A program made the translations under genes and the position numbers. Shown here piece after piece: positions 9,899 to 18,104 of a DNA stretch of 64,000 nucleotides. Origin of the DNA: CAVZCK01 sp963773735. Lineage in GTDB: Bacteria; Pseudomonadota; Alphaproteobacteria; Rhizobiales; Rhodomicrobiaceae. Below the pieces are notes generated by a model that ran no database searches, was not told the DNA's origin, and saw only the letters and a program-made list of their open reading frames with translations. The DNA lies in contig CAVZCK010000004.1 of NCBI GenBank assembly GCA_963773735.1, forward strand, positions 279,659 through 343,658. Direction: 5' to 3'. The first letter of the stretch is position 1. Each line of letters starts with the position of its first letter.

Positions 9899-10399
9899 CT
9901 AGTTAGTCTTGGTCGTGGTTTTGGCTTTCTCGCCAGCAAGGCGCAGGACGGTGTCGGTCTCCGTTTTGAAGCTGTTGAGATCGACCTGCATGCCGTTCAG
10001 CACCGTGCTCCAATGGCGCACGATCGCCGCCATGGCGACAGCCTCCCGGATCTCTTCATCGGTTGCCCCATTGGCTTTGGCGGCGGCCGTGTGGAAATAC
10101 ACGCAGTAGGAACACGGGATCTGCGAAGCAACTGCGAGCCCCATGAGTTCCTTGGTCTTGCCGTCGAGCTTGGTTTTCGGATTGAGCTAAATCGATTTGA
10201 ACTCTTCCCAGGCACCGGCGATCCCCACCTCGGGAAATGCTTTGAAGAAGCCGGGCACTGTGCCGAGAGTTTGGGCGATGTCCTTATAGGCTGCCTGCGC
10301 CGACGCATCCTGCGCCGACGCTATTCCGGCTGGCCCTGTGGAAAAGGCAAATCCCAGAGCTATGACCGATATCGCAGGTAATCCAGTGGCTTTACGCAT
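9899..10399 (-). pseudogene. Carboxymuconolactone decarboxylase (AhpD-like) family protein with in-frame amber codon
   Basis: Secreted AhpD-like protein of about 165 residues. A signal peptide (ALGFAFSTGPAGIASAQ) is followed by an all-helical domain with the redox motif PCSYCVYFH (CxxC plus His) typical of alkylhydroperoxidase-like peroxidase reductants. The frame is uninterrupted except for a single TAG at 10187-10189, within KSI-stop-LNPKT. The sequence on both sides is conserved and in the same frame, so this looks like a nonsense change, most simply CAG (Gln) to TAG. Unlike the other broken genes here, no frameshift is involved. Confidence 0.85.
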
Positions 10400-10536
10400 T
10401 GCGGTCCTCCATCATTTGTCCGGCGCCGGATGGCTCCCAGCTCAGCGTCGATGAGGAGAATCCTAGCAGGCTCGAAAGCCACCCCGCTTCGCCCGAACGG
10501 GCCATCGCAGCGTGGCCCGTTCGGATCAGCATCCCC

Positions 10537-12153
10537 TTAGCGGGTTTGCTCGCGCCCGGTCAGTGCCGCTGCCGCGGCGCGGGTCGGGAGATCGAGCTTA
10601 AGGAGGATATTGGCCACGTGCCGCTTGACCGTGTGATCGCTGAGGCAAAGCCGCTCGGCGATCGCTGCGTTGCTCAGTCCTTCGGCGACGAATCTGAGGA
10701 CCTCGCGCTCCCGGCTGCTCAAAATCTCAAGATCCGGTTCTTTCATGGTCCGCGACGCGGGTTGCAGGTGCTGCTCGGCGCTTGCCGCAAACAACCGCAA
10801 TGGCCCGTCCAAGCCACCGATTGACTCGAGACGACGGTCTGTGAAATGCAGTCCGGACCCCGCTACCAGGTCCCTGACAATTCCCGAGACGAGGACCTCT
10901 CCGGCCTGCGCCAGCTTCGCAATTCGTTCGGTCAGGTGCAGGGCAAGGCCGGCAACGTCGTGCTGATGGAGTTCGACCTCGCCAACATGAATGCCGATGG
11001 CAAGATCAAGCTCGATCGCTCTCGCGGCTTCGCGCAAGTCGAACGCGCAGTGCACGGCGCGCGCCGATCCGTCGAACCTGGCGCCGATTTCATTGCGCCC
11101 TCCCCCGAATGCCTGTCCGCCATACCGCAGCAAGCTGTGATCCGCCGCTTCACGCAGACTGTCCATACGTTCGCTCCAGCGTCGGTCGCCAAGGCAAATC
11201 GCCAGCCGCTCCGGAGCGACGAACCGCGCGATCATCAGAGTGGCGAGCACGCGATTGGTGTCGGGCGCCATTCTCGCGCCGGTAAGAAACTCCTCGATTT
11301 CATAGACGACTGCATCGATATCGCCGGTCCAAATCAGATGGTCGCGGCCGGGCAGCGCGGCAAAACGAGCGCCGGCGATCCTTTCGGCGAGATAACGCCC
11401 GGCGGCGGACTTGACGCGCGCATCATTGGCGCGATGGAGCACCAGGGTCGGGACACGAACGCTGGATAAAACCGGGCGGACATCGATTTGAGCGTTCATC
11501 TGGGCAAGCGCGATGGCTGCCGTCGGGCTTGCCGATAAACGTTCGAACCTGGCCCACCACTCGCGAAAGCGCTCGTCGCCGGCGCGCTCGGGCGCGAAAT
11601 GGGCGAGCGTAGCACCGCTCCCCCACAACGTCTCAGCGCTGTCGATGAAGTGAGTGAGCGCGTCCGGCTCCATGACCCAGCTATGAAAATGTGCGTAGCC
11701 ACCGTAAAGCAGGAGCGCGCGGGTTCGCTCCGGGTAAGTTGCCGCGAACAGGATCGACATCGGGGCGCCTTCGGATGCGCCGAGGAGCGCGGCCCGACCA
11801 CTACCGGCGGCGTCCATGACCGCCCGCACATCGTCCATGCGCATCTCAAGGCTGGGCAGGTCGTGCGGCTCGACCCGATCGCTGAGGCCGGTGCCACGCT
11901 TGTCGAACAGAATTAAACGCGTGAACGCCGCAAGACGGTGAAGCAGATGCCGGAAGCCTTCATCCTCCCAATGAACTTCCAGGTTGGATAGAAAGCCGGG
12001 CACGAAGACGAGATCAAGCGGACCCTGGCCCACAAGCTGGTAGGCTATCCGCACATTGCCGCTTTTGGCGTATCGGATCTGAGGTATCTTCATGGACTGC
12101 GCGTGGGAAAGCCCCGAATTCTGGCGCCAAGCCGAGCCCTTGAGACTTACCAT
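10537..12153 (-). CDS. Alpha/beta-hydrolase / degenerate nucleotide-cyclase / LuxR-type HTH fusion
   Basis: A 538-residue three-part protein (518 if the ATG at 12093, MKIPQIRYA, is used). Residues ~20-290 form an alpha/beta-hydrolase (VFVPGFLSNLEVHW, nucleophile elbow LLGASEGAP, late His in GRDHLIW). Residues ~300-455 resemble a class III adenylate cyclase domain, recognisable by GDRRWSERMDSL, ARFDGSARAVHCA and IGIHVGEVE. Both metal-binding aspartate motifs are lost: IARFVAP stands in place of FTDIVGS and GGRNEIG in place of TGDGF. Residues ~475-538 are a LuxR/GerE helix-turn-helix (LSSREREVLRFVAEGLSNAA, DHTVKRHVANIL). It is probably a transcription regulator using the hydrolase domain for ligand sensing. 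Confidence 0.8.
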   Translation of the reverse strand: MVSLKGSAWRQNSGLSHAQSMKIPQIRYAKSGNVRIAYQLVGQGPLDLVFVPGFLSNLEVHWEDEGFRHLLHRLAAFTRLILFDKRGTGLSDRVEPHDLPSLEMRMDDVRAVMDAAGSGRAALLGASEGAPMSILFAATYPERTRALLLYGGYAHFHSWVMEPDALTHFIDSAETLWGSGATLAHFAPERAGDERFREWWARFERLSASPTAAIALAQMNAQIDVRPVLSSVRVPTLVLHRANDARVKSAAGRYLAERIAGARFAALPGRDHLIWTGDIDAVVYEIEEFLTGARMAPDTNRVLATLMIARFVAPERLAICLGDRRWSERMDSLREAADHSLLRYGGQAFGGGRNEIGARFDGSARAVHCAFDLREAARAIELDLAIGIHVGEVELHQHDVAGLALHLTERIAKLAQAGEVLVSGIVRDLVAGSGLHFTDRRLESIGGLDGPLRLFAASAEQHLQPASRTMKEPDLEILSSREREVLRFVAEGLSNAAIAERLCLSDHTVKRHVANILLKLDLPTRAAAAALTGREQTR

Positions 12154-12363
12154 AAAAGATACCGGCCAGATTGGAAATTATCGCGCCCAAAATCTGGGTG
12201 CCAGCGACGATGCTCGGCGGTTGGCGTAAGCGGTCGAACGTCCGAGCGTTAGTCCTGGGCAGGCAATACCGAGCAGAAAAATGCCATAAGTGTGCTTTTT
12301 ATTGCGCTGGACGAACGCCGGCCGCATAAAGCCGGGAGTGGACTATGGATACGGATGCTCTCC

Positions 12364-12852
12364 ATGAAACGCTTGCTATGGCTTCTATTAACGCTGTGCA
12401 CTATCGCGTCGGCAATACAGGCTCGGGCCGACGATGATTATCATCGCTGCATGGCGCCTTCGAATTCGGACAATAGTGACGACCAGCTTGCCGCCTGCTC
12501 GCGTTATTTGGAACAAACCGGGCATCCGAATTCGGAGAGAAAAACTGCCTATTGGCAGCGCGGCAAAATCTATCAGAAGTCAAAACAAGATTACGATAGC
12601 GCCATCGCTGATTACACTCAGATGATCGCTCTCGATCCGAAAGACGCTCATTCCTTTTTTCTTCGCGCTTGGGCACATATGTGGAAAAACTACGCCAATA
12701 AAAACGAAGACGACTGCGCCCCGGCCCATGCGGATTTCGATCAGGCCAATGCCCTCGCTCCAGATCGATACCATTTCGACGCTGCATTCTATGAGCGGTT
12801 TGGATGCGGTACGCCTAAACAGCAGGATTATACACACCTGCACGACAATTGA
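12364..12852 (+). CDS. Periplasmic TPR-repeat protein
   Basis: A 162-residue secreted protein. The start at 12364 opens a clear signal peptide (MKRLLWLLLTLCTIASA, cleavage near ARA). Two tetratricopeptide repeats follow (YWQRGKIYQKSKQDYDSAIA and the degenerate HSFFLRAWAHMW / HADFDQANALAPD). Conserved cysteines before and after the repeats (YHRC, DDCAP, FGCG) suggest a disulfide. Sel1/TPR proteins like this act as protein-interaction scaffolds in the envelope; the partner is unknown. Confidence 0.7.
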   Translation: MKRLLWLLLTLCTIASAIQARADDDYHRCMAPSNSDNSDDQLAACSRYLEQTGHPNSERKTAYWQRGKIYQKSKQDYDSAIADYTQMIALDPKDAHSFFLRAWAHMWKNYANKNEDDCAPAHADFDQANALAPDRYHFDAAFYERFGCGTPKQQDYTHLHDN

Positions 12853-12927
12853 TGTCGGTCCCTGCGCCTCGCTCGATATTGCCGACATGCTCAAGTCGAA
12901 GTCGGTTTATTGAAACCAGCTGCGCAA

Positions 12928-13681
12928 TTACGGCCGCCGCGCCAGGAAATCCAGCACGCCCTTCTTATAGCTGAGGTCGCCGACGCTTTTCATATGGTCG
13001 CGGCCCATGATCTGCAGGAGCTCGGCGCCGGGAATGAGCGCCGCCAATTGCGGCCCGGACCCGGCGATGACGTCTTCGGTGCCGACGGCGATCAGCACAG
13101 GACATCTGATCTGCGCAAGCTGCTCGGGCGAGATTTTGTCGCGGGAGGAGCGGATGCAGGCGGCCAGCGCATGCCGGTCGCTTTTCGTCTGCTCGGCGAA
13201 GACGCGGAAGCTGCGCGCGGCATCGCTCTTGACGTCCTCGGCATTCGGCTCCTCCAGCGCGGCCGCGATCGGCTCGGGCGCGCCGACCCCGCGCACCATA
13301 TTGATGCCGAGCCCGCCGAAAATCACGCTGCGTACCCGCTCTGGGTAGGTGAGCGTCAAAAAGGCGGCGATGCGCGCACCCATGGAAAAGCCCATGACGT
13401 CGGCGCGCGGCGATGTGCAGATGGTCGAGCAGGCGGCGCGCGTCTTCGGCCATGGTCGGGGCGCCATATTTGGCGGGGTCATAGAGCTTCTGGCTCTGGC
13501 CGTGGCCCCGAGCGTCCATGGCGATGACGCGGAACCCGGCGCCGTTCAGCGTCTTGATCCAATTGGTGTTGCGCCAGTTGACGGTGCTGTTCGAGGCAAA
13601 GCCGTGGATGAGCAGGATCGGATTGCCGGCGCCCTCATCGATATAGGCGATGGTCACACCATCGGAGTCGAAACGCTGCAT
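12928..13681 (-). pseudogene. Alpha/beta-hydrolase, one frameshift
   Basis: About 250 codons of a soluble alpha/beta-hydrolase (epoxide hydrolase/esterase-like). The N-terminal part from 13681 shows the oxyanion loop ILLIHGFASN and the MDARGHGQS segment. After a frame change near 13408 the nucleophile elbow GFSMGA, the acid-bearing strand VLIAVGTEDVIAG and the late His in GRDHMKS are seen. All catalytic elements exist but in two frames. Confidence 0.8.
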
Positions 13682-13927
13682 AGTTGCCGCCTAGCCGTGG
13701 TCCGCCGTCTTGCGAGTGTAATGCCCATGCGCCGCAGGAGCGTCGCTCAGATGAGGCTCGATAGATTCCGGATTCAACCTTTATAGACCATTGCCGATTA
13801 ACGGCGCGAATGAGCTTCGGTTGCGCGGCAACGCGGAGTCTGAAACCTCTCCAGATTAAATCGAATGGCAATTCGTCCGAAAGCTCGCTTTTCCGGTCTG
13901 CGGTCGGCAAATTCAAGGGAGGCTCTC

Positions 13928-14324
13928 TTGGCTGAGAATTCAAACCGTAAATCAGACCATGTCGCGACCGAGGTGAAGACCCATTCCGGCGGTTGTCATT
14001 GCGGCAAGGTTCGCTATGAGGTCGCAACCGACCTCGGCATGGTCATCTCATGCAACTGCTCGATCTGCAAGAAGCGGGGCTCGCTTCTCAGCTTCGTTCC
14101 TGCCAGCGCCTTCAGTTTGAAACATGGCGAGTCGGATCTGACCGATTATCAGTTCAACAAGCACATCATCCATCATCTGTTCTGCTCGACCTGCGGAATC
14201 CTATCGTTTGCGAAGGGTACCGGGCGGGACGGCGGCGAGATGATCAGCGGTGAATGTCCGCTGCCTCGACGATGTCGATCTCGACACACTGACCGTCACG
14301 CCGTTTGACGGCAGAAGCCTATAG
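13928..14324 (+). pseudogene. GFA-family (glutathione-dependent formaldehyde-activating-like) protein, one frameshift
   Basis: A zinc-binding GFA/CENP-V-fold protein of about 130 residues. The best start is TTG at 13928 behind AGGGAGG. The zinc cysteines are evident: GGCHCGKVRYE, SCNCSICKK and FCSTCG. The normal C-terminus VNVRCLDDVDLDTLTVTPF lies in the next frame, so one extra base sits near 14246 and the true stop is TAG at 14322. As given, the frame would run to 14308 with a scrambled tail. Biochemical function of most GFA homologues is unproven. Confidence 0.8.
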
Positions 14325-14335
14325 CCCGGTCTATT

Positions 14336-14746
14336 TCAGCCGTCGTCGAGGAAGGTCAGCCGCGCGCGGGGATTGCCCGGCGCGGGCCGATCAATACGCC
14401 GGTAAAAGCACGAAGGGCGGCCTGTATGGCAGGCAACGCCGTCGCCTGCGATTTCGACACTCAGGAGAACGCAGTCCTGATCGCAGTCGGTGCGCATGTC
14501 AATGACGCGCAGGACGTTGCCGCTGGTCTCGCCTTTGCGCCAGAGGGCTTGGCGGGAGCGGCTCCAGAAATGTGCCTCCCCGGTCTCCAGCGTCCGCGCC
14601 AGCGCATCCTCATTCATGAAGGCGAGCATCAAAACCTGGCCGCTCGACGCATCCGCCACGATGGCGGGCATCAGGCCCTTATCATCGAAGCGCGGCGTGA
14701 AGGCCGTTCCGTTTTCCAATTCTTGCTTTGACGATGTCGCGGCCAT
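14336..14746 (-). CDS. hisI: Phosphoribosyl-AMP cyclohydrolase
   Basis: Third step of histidine synthesis: opens the adenine ring of phosphoribosyl-AMP. The start ATG at 14746 gives 136 residues, typical of stand-alone HisI. Diagnostic motifs are VLMLAFMNEDAL, the substrate loop FWSRSRQALWRKGETSGN, the Mg/Zn ligands in RTDCDQDC and the terminal zinc site ACHTGRPSCFYR. The gene is intact although both neighbours are broken. Confidence 0.95.
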   Translation of the reverse strand: MAATSSKQELENGTAFTPRFDDKGLMPAIVADASSGQVLMLAFMNEDALARTLETGEAHFWSRSRQALWRKGETSGNVLRVIDMRTDCDQDCVLLSVEIAGDGVACHTGRPSCFYRRIDRPAPGNPRARLTFLDDG

Positions 14747-14803
14747 TGCCAGTCCAGTCCTAAGCAGGTTCGGCGATATTATACTTGACGTACAAACATC
14801 AAG

Positions 14804-14851
14804 GGTGTACGAACTCCGCTCACAAAAGCGGACTAGCAAAATCCGTACACC
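14804..14851. promoter_or_regulatory. Nested inverted repeat between divergent genes
   Basis: Two hairpins are nested. The outer arms are GGTGTACG (14804-14811) and CGTACACC (14844-14851). The inner arms are TCCGCT (14815-14820) and AGCGGA (14827-14832) around a 6-base loop. It lies in the leader between hisI and the start of the decayed Ntn-hydrolase gene, 20 bases before that ATG, so it could be an operator or a leader RNA structure. Function is unknown. Confidence 0.45.
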
Positions 14852-14870
14852 TTTTGGAGTTTACAAAGGC

Positions 14871-15830
14871 ATGACCGTTTGCATTGCCGCTGTTTGCAAT
14901 ATGGGGCGTGTTCCCACTGTAATAGCGGCGTCAGATCGCATGATCACCATGGGTGATATCGAGTTTGAGCCGAATTAAACCAAGGCGGTTTACCTAGCTC
15001 AAAGAACAGTAGGCCTCTTGGCAGGCGACATGCAGACACATGCGGCGGTGCTCCCTGCTGCCTTGGAAAACTTGCGCCGTAACACAACCAAGAAGACGTG
15101 CTAGTTTTAGAGATTGCCAATCATATGCCGACGAATTTGCGCGGTATCGCCGGGAGAAAGCCGAGCGTGAGATACTTACTCCTAGGTCTCAGCTTGGAAA
15201 GATTTATTTCGGTGCAAAAAGATATGGCACCAACTCCGTTGCTGACCTGACTAGACGCTACAAGGCTATAGCATCGGATCTGAGGCGATCATTGCGGAAT
15301 AGACGAACGGGCGGGCATATCTACTTGGTATGCGATCTGGGACTTCTACTGTTTTGATACGTCATTTTTCTGCGCGATTGGCACTGGAGAGGCTATGGCA
15401 TATCGCAGTTCAACTGGCTGGATATGATAAAACATGGCTTTGGCAACGCTCTTTTTCTGACTTACTCGGCAAAGGTTCGGGCGGAAGCTACTGCAGGAGT
15501 AGGTAAAAGACAGACTCTTCATCATTCAACGGGCTACCGATCGAAGGGTTTGAAGATGAGTAGTTCGTTCGCGAAATTTTTGATAAAAAGCAAGAGAGCG
15601 AGAAAAAAGCGGAGGACGGGGCGTATCTCGAATTGCATAATTATATGAGGATCTTGCCGCTAAGGAAGAAGCTTTAGAACTGGCTTCAAAAGATCAAAAG
15701 CAAGAGATTTTGACCGATCAATCTAGTGTGCGAGACCAACTCGAAAGCGATGAGAATAAGCGAATGGCTTCAATGAAGGATTTCCTAATCTCTCTTTGGC
15801 TTGTGACGAACTGGCTTAGCTCGCGCTATT
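14871..15830 (+). pseudogene. Decayed Ntn-hydrolase / proteasome-subunit-like protein
   Basis: The N-terminus MTVCIAAVC and ASDRMITMGDIEFEPN match a family of single-domain Ntn-hydrolase (proteasome beta-like) proteins, in which the residue exposed after Met removal is the nucleophile (Thr2 here). A TAA at about 14976 interrupts it. Recognisable pieces continue in shifting frames: AGDMQTHAAVLPAALEN, YADEFARYRREKAEREILTP, ALFLTYSAKVRAEATAGVGK, then AAKEEALELASKDQKQEI and RDQLESDENK. At least six disruptions, including several stops, indicate genuine decay rather than one sequence error. The 3' limit is approximate. Confidence 0.7.
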
Positions 15831-15949
15831 TTGCCAAAAGCACGAGAAAACTCAGCTTCACTCTCTGTCATGCCTGCTTTTTTCGCGGCTTCCTTGAACT
15901 TTTCGTATTGTTCCTCTGGCGTTAGCTCAGGCTCCTTGCGCTTAGGCAT
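15785..15949 (-). CDS. Small lysine-rich protein, partner of the Bro-N gene
   Basis: 54 residues (MPKRKEPELTPEEQYEKF...). The ATG overlaps the stop of the upstream Bro-N gene by 8 bases, implying translational coupling. The sequence is a charged helix (EEQYEKFKEAAKKAGMTES) with a basic tail (RHKPKRD). I recall similar small proteins next to Bro-N genes in rhizobial genomes but cannot verify this. It may be a DNA-binding or antitoxin-like accessory protein; that is inference. Confidence 0.6.
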   Translation of the reverse strand: MPKRKEPELTPEEQYEKFKEAAKKAGMTESEAEFSRAFGKIARAKPVRHKPKRD

Positions 15950-16913
15950 CGCTGGACTTCCTGCTTTTCTTCCGTTTCGGCTTCTGACCGTTTTCCGCCT
16001 TCGTGATCTTGGCGGTGGCGTCGGCTTGCAGAAAATTGTGCTTCGAAACAACGGGCAAACCTGTCTGCTGTTCAAGCGCTTCACGCGCGACTTTCGCGAC
16101 ACCCGCACCGTCGATAGATGCTTTACGGGTATCGCGATACACCTGCGTATTCCGCGCGATCATAATGTCAGTGGCCGCAGTATCGGCCAAATTGTGGATA
16201 GCCAATTCAGTTCTGGTCATGTGGTCTTGTCGGTTCACCCCATCAGGCAATTGCTTTATCCGGCAATGTTCGATCGGAGACACCCCGAATGCGACTTCGC
16301 TCATTTCAGCGTTCAATGCCGCATATAATTTGCCGTCGACGCCGCGATTTTTCCACTGGTCGGTCTTTTCATTGGTGCCGGCAATAGCCTTAATCCGGTC
16401 GTTGATCCATCGCTCGTCACGCCCCTGCTTGCGGTAAGCAGCGATCGCACGGTCGATGGCCTTCGAAGGCTCTGCGGTCTCTTGAATGCGCTCATATCCA
16501 ACCTGAGCGAGCCATTGCTTGAGAGGCTCAGCCTTTTTGGAGGGGATGGACTGGATAATGCGCAGGAGTGTTTGGATGTCGGCGCAATCGGTTTGATAAA
16601 GCTTTCCATCGCTTGCTGGCAATTTCAGGTCGTGACATTTCGTCACGACCTGAGCAAAATCTTCAACATTTGCAAGGCGTTGCTTGAGCTTGCGCCAATA
16701 GCCGCTGGGGTCTTTCGCTGTCGTTTCCGACAACGCAGCCACCACGTCAACCACGGAATAGAATGGTTCCCCACGATAGACGATGCGCCTTATGGGCGCG
16801 TCCTCAAAGTACGGAGCGTCAATGTCGCCTTCTTTCGCCGTTGCCGCTTTGTACGATGCAATTGAAGTAAAATCTTTGATCCGGTTCGCTGGCTGGCGCT
16901 TCTTTGCTGTCAT
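15942..16913 (-). CDS. Bro-N domain (DinD/antirepressor-like) protein
   Basis: A 323-residue intact protein. The N-terminal Bro-N domain (about residues 40-130) is recognised from IRRIVYRGEPFYSVVDVV and SGYWRKLKQRL. The rest follows the DinD-like architecture: AEPLKQWLAQVGYERIQE, AIDRAIAAYRKQGRDERWIN, a MTRTELAIHNLADTAATDI helix and the terminal GLPVVSKHNFLQA, then a basic tail. DinD is an SOS-induced inhibitor of RecA-filament activity; Bro-N proteins are common in phages and mobile elements. It starts 4 bases after the stop of the IS1595-type transposase on the same strand, so it may be a passenger gene of that element. Confidence 0.8.
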   Translation of the reverse strand: MTAKKRQPANRIKDFTSIASYKAATAKEGDIDAPYFEDAPIRRIVYRGEPFYSVVDVVAALSETTAKDPSGYWRKLKQRLANVEDFAQVVTKCHDLKLPASDGKLYQTDCADIQTLLRIIQSIPSKKAEPLKQWLAQVGYERIQETAEPSKAIDRAIAAYRKQGRDERWINDRIKAIAGTNEKTDQWKNRGVDGKLYAALNAEMSEVAFGVSPIEHCRIKQLPDGVNRQDHMTRTELAIHNLADTAATDIMIARNTQVYRDTRKASIDGAGVAKVAREALEQQTGLPVVSKHNFLQADATAKITKAENGQKPKRKKSRKSSDA

Positions 16914-16916
16914 GGG

Positions 16917-17785
16917 TTATGCGCTCACTTTCCGATTAGCCGTTTGATAGGTGAGTTGCTTGCCAACGACACCCTTCAACAGTTTGTCGGCGCGGGCCTG
17001 ATCGTCAATCTGAAGCGCAATGCGGTTGCTATACCGGAAGTCGAATTCAGCTATATAGCGGTGTAAATGGCGCTTCGCCGCGTGCTGATAAATGCCCTTC
17101 ATGCCGCGCTTGAAAATCGAAAAGTAGCCTTCAATGGTATTGGTGTGAATGATCGGATCGGTGCGGGAAACCCATTCATCAGCTTTGTGATTGACGGACT
17201 TGTGTTCGTTTTCGTTGCGCGGTCTCTCGGTTTCTTTTTTTTTTTTTGTTTTTTCGCTTTTTTTTGCGCGTTTTTTTTCCCTTTGTTTTTTTCCTTTCTT
17301 TTTTCTTCGCTCTCTCGCGTTTCGTTTTTGTTTTCTTTTTTTTCTCGTTTTTTTTTTTTTCCTCGCTCTTTTTTTTTGTTTTTTGTTTTTTTGCTGTTGT
17401 TCTTTCTTCTTCGTTTCCTCTGCTGTTCTGTTCGTTTCTTCTCGCTTCTGCCATGGCTTCGCGAATGCGGTGGCTCATGACTACGTTTGTTTTGAGTGTT
17501 ATTCTCAAGTTCGTGAAGCTGGTTGAGCTGATGCTCTTTTTCGCCGCTCACGTTTCGATTTAGCTTGTTGCTAGAGTTGCATTTTGATTTGGTTTTTCTC
17601 AAGTATTGTGCTGATTTTGACTGTGAACTGTTTGCGCACGCTTGCTTTTAGTGCTAATGCGTGTGTTCTTGCTTTTCATCTTTTATGCGTTCGCTCTTTT
17701 CACGCGGCAAACGGGTCCTTTTGTTTAAAGCTGCGTTTCATCAGCTAGCTCTTCTCATTGTGATGTTTTTGCGAATGACTGACAT
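16917..17785 (-). pseudogene. IS1595-family transposase, heavily corrupted
   Basis: The last ~95 codons (about 16917-17200) read cleanly as an IS1595/ISXO2-type transposase: HKSVNHKADEWVSR, IHTNTIEGYFSIFKRGMKG (containing the late catalytic N/E region), FDFRYSNRIAL, KGVVGKQLTYQT. Upstream, scattered family remnants remain in shifting frames: RKQFTVKISTI, KKSIS and MSHRIREAMAEA. The likely start ATG is at 17785 behind AAAAGGAG. Total length (~290 codons) is normal, but the middle (17199-17452) is nearly pure A/G on the coding strand and encodes only Lys/Glu/Arg-rich noise. I could not find terminal inverted repeats. Confidence 0.7.
17199..17452. other. 254-base tract without adenine (T-rich)
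   Basis: No A occurs on the + strand between 17199 and 17452, while T makes up well over half of the bases in runs of up to about 14. Flanking chromosomal DNA is GC-rich and balanced. T excess then fades gradually to about 17860. The tract lies where the catalytic middle of the transposase should be, and the length is conserved. It looks like bases replaced by T rather than an insertion. Confidence 0.85.
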
Positions 17786-17887
17786 TGTTTTCTCCTTTTG
17801 ATTCAATTGTATTCTTTTGTTTTGTAAGTATATATCGCTTTTATTGGTTCTTCAACGAATGGCCGAGATGACGCCACGTATTATGCC

Positions 17888-18055
17888 CTAACCCCTCACC
17901 CACCCGCCTTCGGCGGGAGCCCTCTCCCGCAAGGGGAGAGGCCAGACCTGCGGCGACTTTCTTTTTTGCCCTTCCCCTCGCGGGAGAGGGCGGAATGCGT
18001 CAGCATTCCGGGTGAGGGGGCGGCGCGAAGCGCCGGGTAAGGGTGGGGCCACGCA
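17888..18055. repeat. Palindromic intergenic repeat (REP-like)
   Basis: A composite of hairpins: CCGCC-TTC-GGCGG, CTCTCCCGCAAGGGGAGAG, GGAATGC-GTCA-GCATTCC and GGCGC-GAA-GCGCC. It is framed by outer CCCCTCACCC and GGGTGAGGGG arms. The CCCTCACCC/CTCTCCC wording is typical of dispersed repeats in Hyphomicrobiales intergenic regions. A related copy lies at 49829-49950. Confidence 0.8.
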
Positions 18056-18104
18056 TTCGTGCAATCTGATATCGCGTTTCATTGGCCTAACGATAACAGA
18101 CCGC

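Noticed and set aside
10187..10189. TAG as pyrrolysine or other recoding
   Set aside because: No supporting pyl genes or context in the window; a plain nonsense change or error is simpler.
17199..17452. Diversity-generating retroelement target
   Set aside because: Adenine-specific mutagenesis would spare G and C, but these are depleted too; no reverse transcriptase or template repeat is seen.
17888..18055. CRISPR array
   Set aside because: The repeats are palindromic hairpins of differing sequence with no regular spacers and no cas genes.
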